64,000 bases of DNA from Phycisphaerae bacterium. GTDB taxonomy: Bacteria > Planctomycetota > Phycisphaerae > UBA1845 > Fen-1342. Positions 1 through 11,900 of the stretch are shown here, one piece after another. Under the pieces are notes generated by a model that ran no database searches, was not told where the DNA came from, and saw nothing but the letters and a program-made list of their open reading frames with translations. Where the stretch lies: assembly GCA_022072445.1 (NCBI GenBank), contig JAJVHV010000003.1:11204-75203 (forward strand). Reading direction: 5' to 3'. The stretch's first letter is position 1. Each line of letters begins with the position of its first letter. The position numbers and the translations under genes are program-made.

Positions 1-127
1 CCATGCAGAATGAGCGTGGCCACGGAGGGCCGACGCTACGGGCAGCGCGCGTGCGGGCGCTTCACCCACCACTGGCGTGGTGGGTTCTGCTAGCGGTTCT
101 TGATCCGCAGCAACTTACCGGCGTGCC
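1..127 (+). repeat. Direct repeat copy A (127 bp) with hairpin
   Basis: Bases 1-127 recur exactly at 195-321, an offset of 194. Within the unit, 64-85 form a stem-loop (ACCCACCAC, loop TGGC, GTGGTGGGT). Bases 13-40 occur reverse-complemented at 49613-49640. The unit may extend left of the window. Short ORFs inside it look spurious. Confidence 0.9.
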
Positions 128-194
128 GCGGCGCGGCGTGGACCATCAGAGCACGAAGCGCCAGCGAGTGCGGACGGAGGCACGCAGGCGACGG

Positions 195-321
195 CCATGC
201 AGAATGAGCGTGGCCACGGAGGGCCGACGCTACGGGCAGCGCGCGTGCGGGCGCTTCACCCACCACTGGCGTGGTGGGTTCTGCTAGCGGTTCTTGATCC
301 GCAGCAACTTACCGGCGTGCC
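195..321 (+). repeat. Direct repeat copy B (127 bp)
   Basis: Identical to 1-127; the match breaks at 322. The hairpin lies at 258-279. The spacer 128-194 holds a 21-nt string (150-170) that recurs exactly at 21291-21311. Downstream, 353-394 carries two GGCAGGTC-type segments resembling the hairpin at 14576-14601. No protein-coding gene is evident in 1-495. Confidence 0.9.
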
Positions 322-495
322 ACGTCACCAGCGCCTATACCGTTCCTCAGCGGCGGCAGGTCGCGCCAGTGCGGCAGGTCACCCAACAGCGACCGGCCCT
401 GCGTCTGCGTGGGCCGGCGGGGTGCATGCGAGGCATTTCGGCGATAGAATGAACGCAGGCGAGCCGGGATGTGGGCTTGGGCAACGGGAAACGTG

Positions 496-1691
496 ATGCG
501 ATTCTTTGTGGCGTTGGTTGTGCTCGCCGGCCTGGGGGTTGGCGGCTACTACAGCTATCAGAAGTGGGGAGGCGCTGCGCCCCCGGTCCGCTACAAGACG
601 GCCGAGGTCAAGCAAGGTCCGATCACCTCGACGGTCTCCGCGACCGGGACGATCGAGCCGCTGGTGAAGGTGCTGGTCGGCTCGCAGGTCAGCGGGACGG
701 TGATGAAGTGGTACGCGGATTTCAACGACCCCGTGACCGCCGGCTTCGTGCTGGCGGAGCTGGACCAGGACCGCTTCAAGGCGACGCTGGAACAGCGGAC
801 GGCGGCGGCGGCGGTGGCCAAGGCACGGGTCGAGGAGGCGGGGGCGCGGCTGGCGGAGGCGGCCCTGGACCGCGAACGAATTCAAGGCGCGTTCGAACGC
901 GAGGCCTCGTCCGATTTCGAGCTCAAGCAGGCGTTGAACGCCGAAGCCGCCGCAACCGCCGCCCTGCACGCGGCCGAGGCGCAGTTCAGCGCGACGGAAG
1001 CGGATCGGCGGCTGGCGGAGATCGAGCTGGGCAAGACGATCATCCGCTCGCCGATCGACGGGATTGTGATCTCGCGTGACGTGGACGCGGGCCAGACGGT
1101 GGCGGCGTCGCTTTCGGCGCCGACGTTGTTTACGATCGCAAACGATCTGTCGAAGATGCGTGTGAACGCGGCGGTGAGCGAGACGGACATCGGGCGGATT
1201 CAGACCGGTATGCCGGCGGAGTTTCGCGTGGATGCGTATCCGGCGCGGCGATTCCGGGGCGTGGTGTCTCAGGTGCGGTTTGCCGAAACGGTGGTCGACA
1301 ACGTGGTGACGTACACAACGCTGATCGACGTGGACAATCCGGACTTGGCGCTGCGGCCGGGGATGACGGCAACGATCCTGTTCGAGGTGGACCGGGCGGA
1401 CGACGTGCTTCAGGTTCCCAACGCGGCCCTGCGCTTCAACCCGAAGGGCGAAAGTGCGGCGGCGGTGGACTGGATGCGTCCGGGGAAGGGACAGGCGCGG
1501 CAGTCGCGGGTCTACGTGCTGCGGAACGACGCTCTGACCGAGGTACCGGTCGAAATGGGGCTCAACGACGGTGCGTTTACTCAGATCAAAGCGGGCGAGC
1601 TGCGGGTGGGCGACCCCGTGGTGATCGAACAGGAGACGAGCGGGAGCGCCGGCAACCGGCCGATGCAGCAGCGCATGCCGCGCATGATGTG

Positions 1692-1692
<1 letters not shown>
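496..1692 (+). CDS. Periplasmic adaptor (HlyD/MacA-like) of an ABC exporter
   Basis: Membrane-fusion protein of about 398 aa that would link an inner-membrane ABC pump to the periplasm or outer membrane. The chosen ATG starts directly with a signal anchor (MRFFVALVVLAGLGVGGYY); an ATG at 469 would add nine residues ahead of it. A lipoyl-like half-motif (VSATGTIEPLVKVLVGSQVSG) precedes an Ala/Glu-rich alpha-hairpin at about residues 85-165. The second lipoyl half (IIRSPIDGIVISRDVDAGQTV) and a beta-barrel region follow. The C-terminus is Met/Arg rich. The stop overlaps the start of the ATPase gene, so the two are probably translationally coupled. The cargo (macrolide, peptide, lipid or lipoprotein) cannot be told from sequence. 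Confidence 0.9.
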
Positions 1693-2416
<724 letters not shown>

Positions 2417-2420
<4 letters not shown>

Positions 2421-2444
2421 CAGAGCTTTTCGGCAGCTTATAAT
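2417..2444 (+). promoter_or_regulatory. Near-consensus sigma-70 promoter
   Basis: TTGACA at 2417-2422 and TATAAT at 2439-2444, with a 16-bp spacer, match both hexamers exactly. The -35 overlaps the ATPase stop codon. The surrounding 2428-2480 is AT-rich in an otherwise GC-rich region. It would drive the gene at 2493, the PIN gene and possibly the downstream permease. Confidence 0.75.
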
Positions 2445-2492
2445 ATATGTGTAGTTTGGACATTTATTATTCTAGAAACTAGGACCTACACC

Positions 2493-3152
2493 ATGAAAAA
2501 TCCCACCCGCACCATTGCTGACCTCCAGTCTGAAATCGCGGCTTGCTTCGCGCGCATGTTGCAGGAGCGCGGGTCGCCCGAGCCGCTGCGAAGGCCGGGC
2601 TTGCGGCCGCGCGTCACGATCCGTACGCGAAAGACCGATCGCAAGCGCCGGCAGACCGCGCAAGCCCGATTTGAGCCCGACGAAGACTGCATCGTGATTG
2701 AGTTCGAGCGTGACGAAGGGCAGTCCGGCGACGCGGTGGGCGGCACGGCGTCGTCGGCAGACGGGGCGACACTTCCGCCGGCCGGTGTACCTGAGCAGCA
2801 CCTGGCGGATCTCATTCGCGCGCTGGACGGAGTCGAGCGTCAGGGCCGGGCGTTTGTATCGCTCGTGTGGTTCCGCGACAACGTGCTTTCGACGTACCCC
2901 TGGGCGACGGACCCGGGTGTGCGACAGTCCGCGATGACTGAGGCTTCGCATCGTCGACTATTCGAGACGTCGAAAGTCAGCAATCCGAAGAACCCACAGT
3001 TTCCAGTGACGGCGATCCGATTGCGGCGTGACGAGCCGCTCGTGCGCGAGACTCTCCGCGCGGGCGGGGGGGCGCCGGTCTTTCGGCCAATCCGGATCGA
3101 AGGTGAACCGCTCTCCGCAACGCTCATCCGCGAACGTCGCGAGTCGCGATGA
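2493..3152 (+). CDS. Hypothetical protein upstream of PIN toxin (possible antitoxin)
   Basis: Protein of 219 aa with no domain I recognise. The N-terminus (MKNPTRTIADLQSEIAACF) looks helical, followed by a basic stretch (RPRVTIRTRKTDRKRRQ) that could bind nucleic acid, and an Asp/Glu segment with DEDCIVIEFERDE. The gene overlaps the PIN gene by ATGA, the usual coupling of antitoxin and toxin, and lies just behind a near-consensus promoter. It is large for a VapB-type antitoxin (usually under 100 aa), so the antitoxin role rests on position only. The pair sits inside an ABC exporter operon and may have been inserted there. Confidence 0.6.
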   Translation: MKNPTRTIADLQSEIAACFARMLQERGSPEPLRRPGLRPRVTIRTRKTDRKRRQTAQARFEPDEDCIVIEFERDEGQSGDAVGGTASSADGATLPPAGVPEQHLADLIRALDGVERQGRAFVSLVWFRDNVLSTYPWATDPGVRQSAMTEASHRRLFETSKVSNPKNPQFPVTAIRLRRDEPLVRETLRAGGGAPVFRPIRIEGEPLSATLIRERRESR

Positions 3153-3604
3153 AATATTTCGTCGACACCAGCGCCCTGGCGAAGCTCTATGTGGAGGAGC
3201 GGGGAACGCCGGACATGATCGAGCTGGCGTCGAGCGTCGCGCCGCTGGCGCTTGTCGTTTCGTCGCTGGCGCGGATCGAGTTTCGATCACTTGTGCGGCG
3301 TCGCGAGCGGTCGGGTTCGATTCGGCGTGCTCAGGCTGCGGACGTACTGGAGCAATTCGACCAGCACTGGGCGACCGTTTTCCTGGTGCAGCCGACCAGT
3401 GACTTCGTGCAAGCCCGCGCGCTTGACATCATAGACCGCCATGGGCTGCGCACGTGCGACAGCATTCAACTGGCCGCGTTTGAGGTGGCGCGCGAGTCAG
3501 ACCCGGATTGTTCAACGTTCATCTGCGCCGACCACGCCCTGTTGAAGGCGGTCAGCGCTGACGGCGTGCTCGGACTCAACCCGGAGATGGGTCCGGTCCT
3601 CTGA
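3149..3604 (+). CDS. PIN-domain ribonuclease (VapC-like toxin)
   Basis: Protein of 151 aa, about the usual VapC length. PIN domains cleave RNA using a cluster of acidic residues around Mg2+. Visible candidates are Asp6 in FVDTSALAKLY, the Glu in LARIEF, the Asp in RTCDSIQLAAFE and the Asp in ICADHALL, in the normal order. The start overlaps the upstream gene's stop (ATGA). Toxin activity follows from the family; the target RNA cannot be predicted. The exporter permease follows 41 bases downstream, so both may share a transcript. Confidence 0.85.
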   Translation: MKYFVDTSALAKLYVEERGTPDMIELASSVAPLALVVSSLARIEFRSLVRRRERSGSIRRAQAADVLEQFDQHWATVFLVQPTSDFVQARALDIIDRHGLRTCDSIQLAAFEVARESDPDCSTFICADHALLKAVSADGVLGLNPEMGPVL

Positions 3605-3645
3605 TCGGCCGGCCGCTTCCGCGTGCTCAGGCGGAGTTGAGACTT

Positions 3646-4863
3646 ATGAACCCCTTCACCGTCATCGCCGAATCGCTCGTCAGCCTCAGCAAGAACAAGG
3701 TGCGCACGTCGCTGTCGATGCTGGGCATCGTCATCGGCATCGGCTCGGTGATCGCCATGGTCGCCGTCGGCGAGGGCGCCCGGCAGAAGATCGAGGCGGA
3801 GATCGCCTCGATCGGCGACGACTGGTTCATGATCATGTACTGGGGCGTGCAGCGCAGCGGCGTGCGCCGGCAGGAGGCGCTGCAGCCGAATCAGACCCGC
3901 GAGGAGGCCGAGGCGATCGTCCGCGAGTGCTCGGCGGTGCGGGCCGCCAGCCCGTCCAACCGCATCAGCATGCAGGCGATTTCGAGCTTCGGGAACTACC
4001 AGACCAGCGCGACCGGCGCCTATCCGACGTACTTTGACATCCGCCGCTGGAGGGTGGCCGACGGGCGGCTGTTCACCAACGACGAGATGCAACTGCACGC
4101 GAAGGTGTGCTGCATCGGGCAGACCGCGGCCCGCGAGCTGTTCGGCAGCGTCAACCCGGTCGGGCAGATCATCCGGCTGAACCGCGTCGCGTTCGAGGTG
4201 ATCGGCCTGCTGGAGGCGAAAGGGACCAGCAGCGACGGCCGCGACAACGACGACGTGATCGTGTTTCCCTACACGTCGTTTCAGCGGCTGATCGCCGGCA
4301 ACGAACGCTCGGGCACCATTTTCGCCGCGGCGCGGCCGGGGTTCGAGCTGGCCGCGGCCAAGAAGCAGATTCGCGAACTGCTGCGGCAGCGGCATCGGCT
4401 GGCCGACGAAGAGGACGACGACTTCCGCATTTTCGACCGCTCGCTCTCGGCCCAGGCCGCCGCCGAATCGACCCAGACATTTAACCTGCTGCTGACGGCG
4501 ATCGCGTCGATCTCGCTGGTCGTCGGCGGCGTCGGCATCATGAACATCATGCTCGTGTCGGTGACCGAGCGGACGCGCGAGATCGGCCTGCGCATGGCGA
4601 TCGGCGCGAACGGCTTCCACGTGCTCGGACAGTTTCTCGCCGAGGCGATCGTGCTGTGCGGCATCGGCGGGGCGTTCGGCTTCGGGCTGGGCTGGCTCAC
4701 GGCGAACGTCGTCTCGTGGAAGCTGGGCTGGTCGATCGCCATTTCCGCGTGGATGGCCGGCGTCGCCATCGCGTTTGCGACCGCGGTCGGCCTGTTTTTC
4801 GGATTCTATCCGGCGTGGCGTGCCAGCCGGCTGAATCCGATCGAGGCGCTGCGCTATGAATGA
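3646..4863 (+). CDS. ABC transporter permease (MacB/FtsX family)
   Basis: Inner-membrane subunit of 405 aa. One N-terminal membrane segment (about 22-43, SMLGIVIGIGSVIAMVAVGEG) is followed by a large periplasmic domain, then three C-terminal segments from ISLVVGGVGIMNIMLVSVTER onward. TEREIGLR-like TERTREIGLRMAIGA is the typical FtsX motif. The ATG is preferred over a TTG nine bases upstream because GGCGGAG lies at ideal spacing. The matching ATPase and adaptor are at 496-2420, beyond the PIN cassette. The gene overlaps the downstream phosphatase gene by eight bases. Confidence 0.92.
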   Translation: MNPFTVIAESLVSLSKNKVRTSLSMLGIVIGIGSVIAMVAVGEGARQKIEAEIASIGDDWFMIMYWGVQRSGVRRQEALQPNQTREEAEAIVRECSAVRAASPSNRISMQAISSFGNYQTSATGAYPTYFDIRRWRVADGRLFTNDEMQLHAKVCCIGQTAARELFGSVNPVGQIIRLNRVAFEVIGLLEAKGTSSDGRDNDDVIVFPYTSFQRLIAGNERSGTIFAAARPGFELAAAKKQIRELLRQRHRLADEEDDDFRIFDRSLSAQAAAESTQTFNLLLTAIASISLVVGGVGIMNIMLVSVTERTREIGLRMAIGANGFHVLGQFLAEAIVLCGIGGAFGFGLGWLTANVVSWKLGWSIAISAWMAGVAIAFATAVGLFFGFYPAWRASRLNPIEALRYE

Positions 4864-5461
4864 ACCCGCAACGAACGTCGACCCGACCCGCCGGACGCAC
4901 GTCGCACGGGGCGCGCTCGTCGGCGGTGCGGCGGTCGTGGCGCTGTTAGCGCTGCTCGTGGCGTTTCAGTTGTACCCGTCGGAGCTGCCGAAACGCTTCG
5001 CGCCCGTGGTCGACGGGCAAATCTACCGCAGCGGCCGGATCACCCCGGAGCAACTGGCGCACGTGCAGCGGACGTACGGCGTGCGGACGGTTCTTTCGCT
5101 GCTGAATCCGGACGCGCCGGAGTGCGCCGCCGAGCGCGAGGCCGCCCGAGAGCTCGGTCTGGAGTGGCACAACGTGCCGCTGCCCGGCGACGGCGAGAGC
5201 AACGCTGAGCAGCGCGACGAAATTCTGCGCGTGATGCGCGACGCCCAGCACGGGCCGCTGCTGGTGCATTGTGCGGCGGGGGCGACGCGCACCGGGCTGG
5301 CGGTGGGGCTGTATCGGATCGCCGAGCAGGGCTGGCCGCTGGAGGCGGCGCTGGACGAGATGCGGGGTTTCGGCTTTGAAGACGAGCCGCACCACGCCAG
5401 CGTGCGCGAGGCACTATCCGCGGCGGCGGAGGCGTCCAGGCCGCGCTCGCCGCCGGAATAA
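4856..5461 (+). CDS. Membrane-anchored dual-specificity/tyrosine phosphatase-like protein
   Basis: Protein of 201 aa with one N-terminal membrane segment (about 19-39) and a Cys-based phosphatase domain. The signature HCAAGATRTG gives nucleophile Cys139 and phosphate-binding Arg145 (HCX5R); Asp112 in LPGDGES is a plausible general acid. IYRSGRITPEQL resembles the entry region of small dual-specificity phosphatases. With one N-terminal anchor the domain could face either side of the membrane. The eight-base overlap with the permease suggests co-expression with the exporter, but the substrate is unknown. Confidence 0.82.
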   Translation: MNEPATNVDPTRRTHVARGALVGGAAVVALLALLVAFQLYPSELPKRFAPVVDGQIYRSGRITPEQLAHVQRTYGVRTVLSLLNPDAPECAAEREAARELGLEWHNVPLPGDGESNAEQRDEILRVMRDAQHGPLLVHCAAGATRTGLAVGLYRIAEQGWPLEAALDEMRGFGFEDEPHHASVREALSAAAEASRPRSPPE

Positions 5462-5477
5462 CACCTCGGGCGCCGCG

Positions 5478-6500
<1,023 letters not shown>

Positions 6501-6502
6501 GG

Positions 6503-8368
6503 TTATTTGGCTCCCAGGACTTCGTCAATCTTGGCGGTGATTTCGCGGATCATGAATGGCCGACCCTGAACCTTGTTCAGGCCGACGGCCTCGACGGCGT
6601 AGCGGCCGCGCAGCAGCAGCAGAAGTTGCCCCATGTTCAGCTCGCAGACCAGCACGTGTTTGAAGCGGTGGACGATCTCGCCCAGGTTGGCGGGGAACGG
6701 GTTCATGTGCCGCAGGTGCACGTGCGACACTTTCCGGCCCTTGGCGCGGGCCCGCTGGCCGGCGGTTCGCACGGCGCCGTACGTCCCGCCCCACGAGACC
6801 AGCAGCACGTCGCCGCTGTCGGGGCCGTCGATCGGCTGCGGCGGAATTTCGTGCACGATGTTGGCGACCTTCTGCGCACGCAGGCCGACCATCTTGTGAT
6901 GGTTGTCCGCGTCGTAGCTGACGTTGCCGGTCACGTCGGCCTTCTCGAGGCCGCCGACGCGGTGCTCCAGGCCGGGCGTGCCGGGGACGGCCCACGGCCG
7001 CGCCCCGTTCTTGTCGCGCAGGTACGGCTGAAACGTGGCGGCGTCGCTGGCGTGACGCACCGTGATCTTCTCGATGCTGGCGTAGGCCGGAATTCGCCAC
7101 GGCTCGGAGCCGTTGGCCAGGAAACCGTCCGTCAGCACAAACACGGGCGTCATGTACTTGAACGCCCAGCGCGTGGCCTCGATGACTGTCCAGAAGCAGT
7201 CGGCCGGCGACTGGGCCGCGATGACCGGCAGCGGGCACTCGCCGTTTCGTCCGAGAATGGCCTGCCAGAGGTCGGCCTGCTCGGTCTTGGTGGGCAGGCC
7301 GGTGCTGGGGCCGCCGCGTTGCACGTTGACGATCAGGCAGGGCAGTTCGGTCATGACGGCCAGGCCGACGCCTTCCTGCTTGAGCGCGATGCCCGGTCCG
7401 CTCGACGCGGTCACCGCGAGGGCTCCGCTGTAGGCAGCGCCGACGACGGCCGCGAAGGCGGCGATCTCGTCCTCGGCCTGATACGTGCGGACGTCGAAGT
7501 TCTTGCGCATCGACAGCTCGTGCAGAATGTCGGATGCGGGGGTGATCGGGTACGTGCCGTAGACCAGCGTCTTGCCGGCCAGCCTGGCGGCCGTGATCAG
7601 GCCCAGGGCGGTGGCCTGGTTGCCGGTGATGTTGCGGTACTTACCGGGGTCGAGCTTCGCCCGGTTCACGCGGTAGCGCACGGGAAACATCTCGGCGGTT
7701 TCGCCGAAGTTGAACCCGGCCTGGATGGCGAGCGTGTTGGCGGCGGCGATCTCGGGCTTCTTGCTGAACTTGTCGTTGATCCAGCGGAGCGTGACGTCGA
7801 GCGGGCGGTCGTACAGCCAGAAGATCAGCCCCAGCGCGTAGAAATTCTTGCAGCGCTCCGCATCCTTGGCCCCGACCCCCGCCTGCTTGACGGCGTCGAC
7901 GGTCTGCCGCGTGATCGGCACCTCAAAGACGCGGAAGTTCTTCAGGCTGCCGTCTTCGAGCGGGTTGTTCGTGTACTTGGCCTTGGCCAGGTTCTGTTTG
8001 GTGAACTCGTCGACGTTGACGACCAGGATTCCCCCGTCCTCCAGGTCGCCCACATTGGCCTTCAGCGAGGCCGGGTTCATCGCGATCAGCGCGTCAACCT
8101 TGTCGCCCGGCGTGTGAATGTCGTGGTTGCTGAAGTTGATCTGAAATCCCGACACGCCGGCGATGGTGCCCGCCGGCGCCCGAATCTCCGCCGGAAAGTC
8201 CGGCAGCGTGCTGACGTCGTTGCCGAACACGGCCGAGGTGTTGGTAAACTGTGTTCCGGCAAGCTGCATGCCGTCGCCGGAATCGCCGACGAAGCGCACG
8301 GCGGCGCTGTCGAGTTCACGGACGGACTTTCCGTTTCGCTTTTGGCCGCCCGCAGTCGCGGTGCTCAT
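6503..8368 (-). CDS. korA: 2-oxoacid:ferredoxin oxidoreductase, alpha (gamma-alpha fusion) subunit
   Basis: Protein of 621 aa. Residues of about 15-190 form the gamma-type domain (AVRFVGDSGDGMQLAG, HTPGDKVDALIAMN). From about 225 the pyrimidine-binding alpha domain begins (GNQATALGLITAARLAG, YGTYPITPASDILHELS), and a C-terminal transketolase-like region includes LLVSWGGTYGAVR. This fusion is typical of KorA/OorA-type enzymes. With korB just downstream it would produce succinyl-CoA and reduced ferredoxin. Citrate synthase and an SdhB-like subunit lie within 11 kb, so several TCA steps are near but not in one operon. Confidence 0.93.
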   Translation of the reverse strand: MSTATAGGQKRNGKSVRELDSAAVRFVGDSGDGMQLAGTQFTNTSAVFGNDVSTLPDFPAEIRAPAGTIAGVSGFQINFSNHDIHTPGDKVDALIAMNPASLKANVGDLEDGGILVVNVDEFTKQNLAKAKYTNNPLEDGSLKNFRVFEVPITRQTVDAVKQAGVGAKDAERCKNFYALGLIFWLYDRPLDVTLRWINDKFSKKPEIAAANTLAIQAGFNFGETAEMFPVRYRVNRAKLDPGKYRNITGNQATALGLITAARLAGKTLVYGTYPITPASDILHELSMRKNFDVRTYQAEDEIAAFAAVVGAAYSGALAVTASSGPGIALKQEGVGLAVMTELPCLIVNVQRGGPSTGLPTKTEQADLWQAILGRNGECPLPVIAAQSPADCFWTVIEATRWAFKYMTPVFVLTDGFLANGSEPWRIPAYASIEKITVRHASDAATFQPYLRDKNGARPWAVPGTPGLEHRVGGLEKADVTGNVSYDADNHHKMVGLRAQKVANIVHEIPPQPIDGPDSGDVLLVSWGGTYGAVRTAGQRARAKGRKVSHVHLRHMNPFPANLGEIVHRFKHVLVCELNMGQLLLLLRGRYAVEAVGLNKVQGRPFMIREITAKIDEVLGAK

Positions 8369-8922
8369 GTGTTTTGGAATCTCGCAAGTGACGCCTCGGT
8401 TCCGGCGCCACCCTGGCGTCGGCGACCGACCTGATATCAGTTGTAATTCACGGTTTCACAGATACTTGCGAAGCGAAAGCGGTTTCGGTCCACTCGCTCA
8501 GCGCGCACCCATTCCGCCGCCGGTTGAGGAGTATAGCGAACGATGCGCGCGCATGCCAGACCGCGCAGCCACGATGACGTCTGGGTCGTTCGCAAGCTGA
8601 CTGGACATTCACAATCGCTCACGCGGTTGACGCACGCCTCCAACGCCGGAGTTGGGCCTATCGGTTCGAGCTCCGCTCCGAGTTCACATCGGTTCGGCCC
8701 CGCTGTCGCCGATCGAGCGCCGCGCGACGAATCGCCGAACTCCAGCGCGTCATCCGCCAACCTGGAAATCGCGGGCAGGATTGTCTCATAACGCTCGACT
8801 TGGTAAAGTCCGGGAAGCATCCGGACGACACGCGCTGTGGGGGCGTACGTCCGGCGTCCGCCCGATAAATCACGTTTGATCGCGCGCGGAATTTCGCTCA
8901 CCTGCAACGAGGTACGAACGCC
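8369..8922. other. Intergenic region between korA and the Ig-repeat gene
   Basis: About 550 bases between divergent genes, which must hold both promoters. I see no convincing hexamers. A short stem-loop (GTCCGG, loop GAAGCAT, CCGGAC) lies near 8808-8826. A GAGG about 12 bases before the ATG at 8923 may be a ribosome binding site. Open frames here have no recognisable protein features. Confidence 0.5.
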
Positions 8923-11900
8923 ATGTCAGCACGTCGGCACGCTCGCATCATCGGGGGATTCGGCTGGATGGTCATCGCGGGCACGGTCTGTATGGTGGTC
9001 GCCATATCCTTGAGCGTCCGGGCGCGCTCGGCGCTGGCGACCGCACGGTCCGAAGAAATCCCCTGGACGGGCGAAGTCGGAATCACCGAGACCGTCGACG
9101 AGATCATGGCCCGTGCCGCCGTGGAGGAGACCTGGGATCCAACCCGCGATGCGCCGATCGACATCGAGCGTCTGAAGGACTACGAGCAGTACGAGGAGGA
9201 GTACAAGGAGTATCGCCAGAGCCTGCCGCAGAACCCGGACTCGCCGGCGGTCGCGCAGTGGCCGCCTGCGGAGGAAACCGGCGGTCGGCCGCTGGATACT
9301 GAGGAGCCGGAGCAGCCCGACGCACCGTTGCTGCCGCAGGTGGTGGGCACGAGTTTTCTGGGACCGGTGCTGAGCGAGTCGGGCTTCGTTCCGCCCGACA
9401 CCGAAGGTGCCGCCGGCCCGACGCAGATCCTGATGTGCGCCAACGGGCGGATCAAGCTCTATGACAAGAGCGGCGTACTCGGCCCGCTGAACGCCAGCAC
9501 CAACACGTTCTTCAACTCGGTCCGCGCCAGCTCGACCACGTCCGATCCGCGCGTCCGCTTCGACCGGCTCACCAATCGCTGGTTTGTGATCTGCATTAAC
9601 GTCTCGAGCCCGAACCGTATTCTGCTGGCGGTGAGCAGCGGCGCGACCATCACGGGTTCGTCGAGCTTCACGTTCTACTTCTTCCAGCAGGACACCGTCA
9701 CCCCGACCAACGCTAACGACACCGGCGGGCTGCTCGACTATCCGTCGCTGGGGATCGACAACAACGCGCTGTACATCGGCGGGAACATGTTCAACCCCGG
9801 ATATCGGGGCAGCACGGGCTTCGTGGTCCGCAAGACGTCGGTGCTGAGCGGCGGCCCGATCGTCGTCACCGCCTTCCGCCAGATGTGTACCAGTTCCGGC
9901 GCCGGAATCTCGACGCCCATGGGCGTCGACAACGCCGACACCGCCGCGACGGAGGGGTACTTCATCGGCGTGGACAACGCGAGCTTCGGGCTTCTGGTTG
10001 CGCGGCGGATTTCGACTCCCGGCGGGACGCCGACGATCTCGGGGAATTTGAATATCACCGTGCCGACGACGGGCTTTCCGCAGGACGTGACCGTTCTGGG
10101 CAGCGGCAGCAACACGCTCGATGGCATCGACGACCGGCTCTTCGCCGCCAAGATGCACAAGAACCAGCTCACTGGCGTTCGCACGCTCTGGACCAGCCAT
10201 AACATGGAGGTGAATTCGAGTGGCGTGTTCAGTTCGTCGGGCAATCGCAACGGCTCGCGCTGGTACCAGATTCAGAACATGACGAGTACGCCGGCGCTGG
10301 TTCAATCCGGCACGCTATTTGACAGCGCTGCGAGCAACCCCAAGAGCTACTGGATGCCCGACGTGGCGATGTCGGGGCAGGGGCACATGGCGCTGGGCTG
10401 CTCGTATGGCGGTCTGGCCGACCGCGCCGGCTGCGCCGTGGCGGGCCGTTTCTCCAGCGACGCGCTGGGCACGATCCAGGCGCCGACGCTCGCGGTGGTC
10501 AGCGCGACGAACTACAACGTGCAGTCGGGCGGGCAGCGCTGGGGTGATTACTCGTTCACGTGTGTCGACCCCAACGACGACATGACGATGTGGACGTTCC
10601 AGGAGTATTGCAACGCGACGGACTCGTGGGGCTGCCGCGCCATGCAGCTCCGCGCTCCGCTTCCGGCGACGCCGGCGAGCTGCGTTCCCGACACGGTCAA
10701 CACCGGGGACACGAACGTCAACGTGGTGGTGACGGGTACGTCGTCATCGGGCTCGGGTTTTTACGACCCGGACGCCACGCATCCCAACCACATCGCTGCA
10801 TCGGTCGGCGGGACGGGTGTGACGGTCAACAGCGTCACATTCAACAGCCCGACGCAGATCACGATCAACGTCACGGTATCGGCCGGTGCGACGCCGGGGG
10901 TGCGGACGATCACTGTGACGAATCCTGACGGGCAGGCCGTCACGTCGGCTGCGGGGATTCTCACGGTCAGCGGCGCGTGCGCCGGGCCGAGCATCACGAC
11001 GCATCCGAGCAATCAGACGGTCTGCGACGGCGGTTCGACCACGTTTACGGTTGTCGCCAACGGTACCCCGCCGCTGAGCTATCAGTGGCAGAAGGACACG
11101 GTGGACATCGGCGGGGCGACCAGCGCGACGCTGAACATCGACCCGGTCGACACCGGCGACGCCGGCAGCTACCGCTGCGTGGTGACGAACGCGTGCGGCA
11201 GCGCCACGAGCAACGCGGCGACGCTGACGGTGAACGTCGCGCCGAGCGTCGGTACGCATCCGAGCGATCAGACGGTGTGCAGCGGCGGCTCGGCGACGTT
11301 TACGGTCGCGGCCAGCGGCACAGGTCCACTGAGTTACCAGTGGCAGAAGAACACCGTGAATATTGGCGGTGCGACCAATGCGTCTTACACGATCGACCCG
11401 GTCGGCACGGGCGACGCCGGCAGCTACCGCTGCGTGGTGACGAACTCGTGCGGCAGCGCGACCAGCAACGCAGCCACGCTGACGGTGAACGTCGCGCCGA
11501 GCATCACGACCCACCCGGGCAGCCAGGCGGTCTGCGACGGCGGCGCGGTCACGTTCAGCGTCGCCGCCAGCGGCACCGGCCCGCTGGGCTACCAGTGGCA
11601 GAAGGACACGGTTGACATTGGCGGCGCGACAAATCCGTCGTACACAATCAATCCGGTGGGTGCGGGCGACGCGGGCAGTTACCGCTGCGTGGTCACGAAC
11701 ACGTGCGGCAGCGCGACCAGCAACGCGGCCACGCTGACGGTCAGTGTTGCGCCGAGCGTTACGACGCAGCCCGACAGCCAGACTGCCTGCGACGGCAGCT
11801 CGGCGACGTTCACCGTGGTCGCGGCAGGCAGCGGGCCGCTGAGCTATCAGTGGCAAAAGAACACGGTAGACATTGGCGGCGCGACGAACAGCTCGTACAC

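Noticed and set aside
8437-8907. 156-aa open frame on the minus strand before the Ig-repeat gene
   Set aside because: No recognisable domain, composition like random GC-rich frames, and it fills the region that must contain two promoters.
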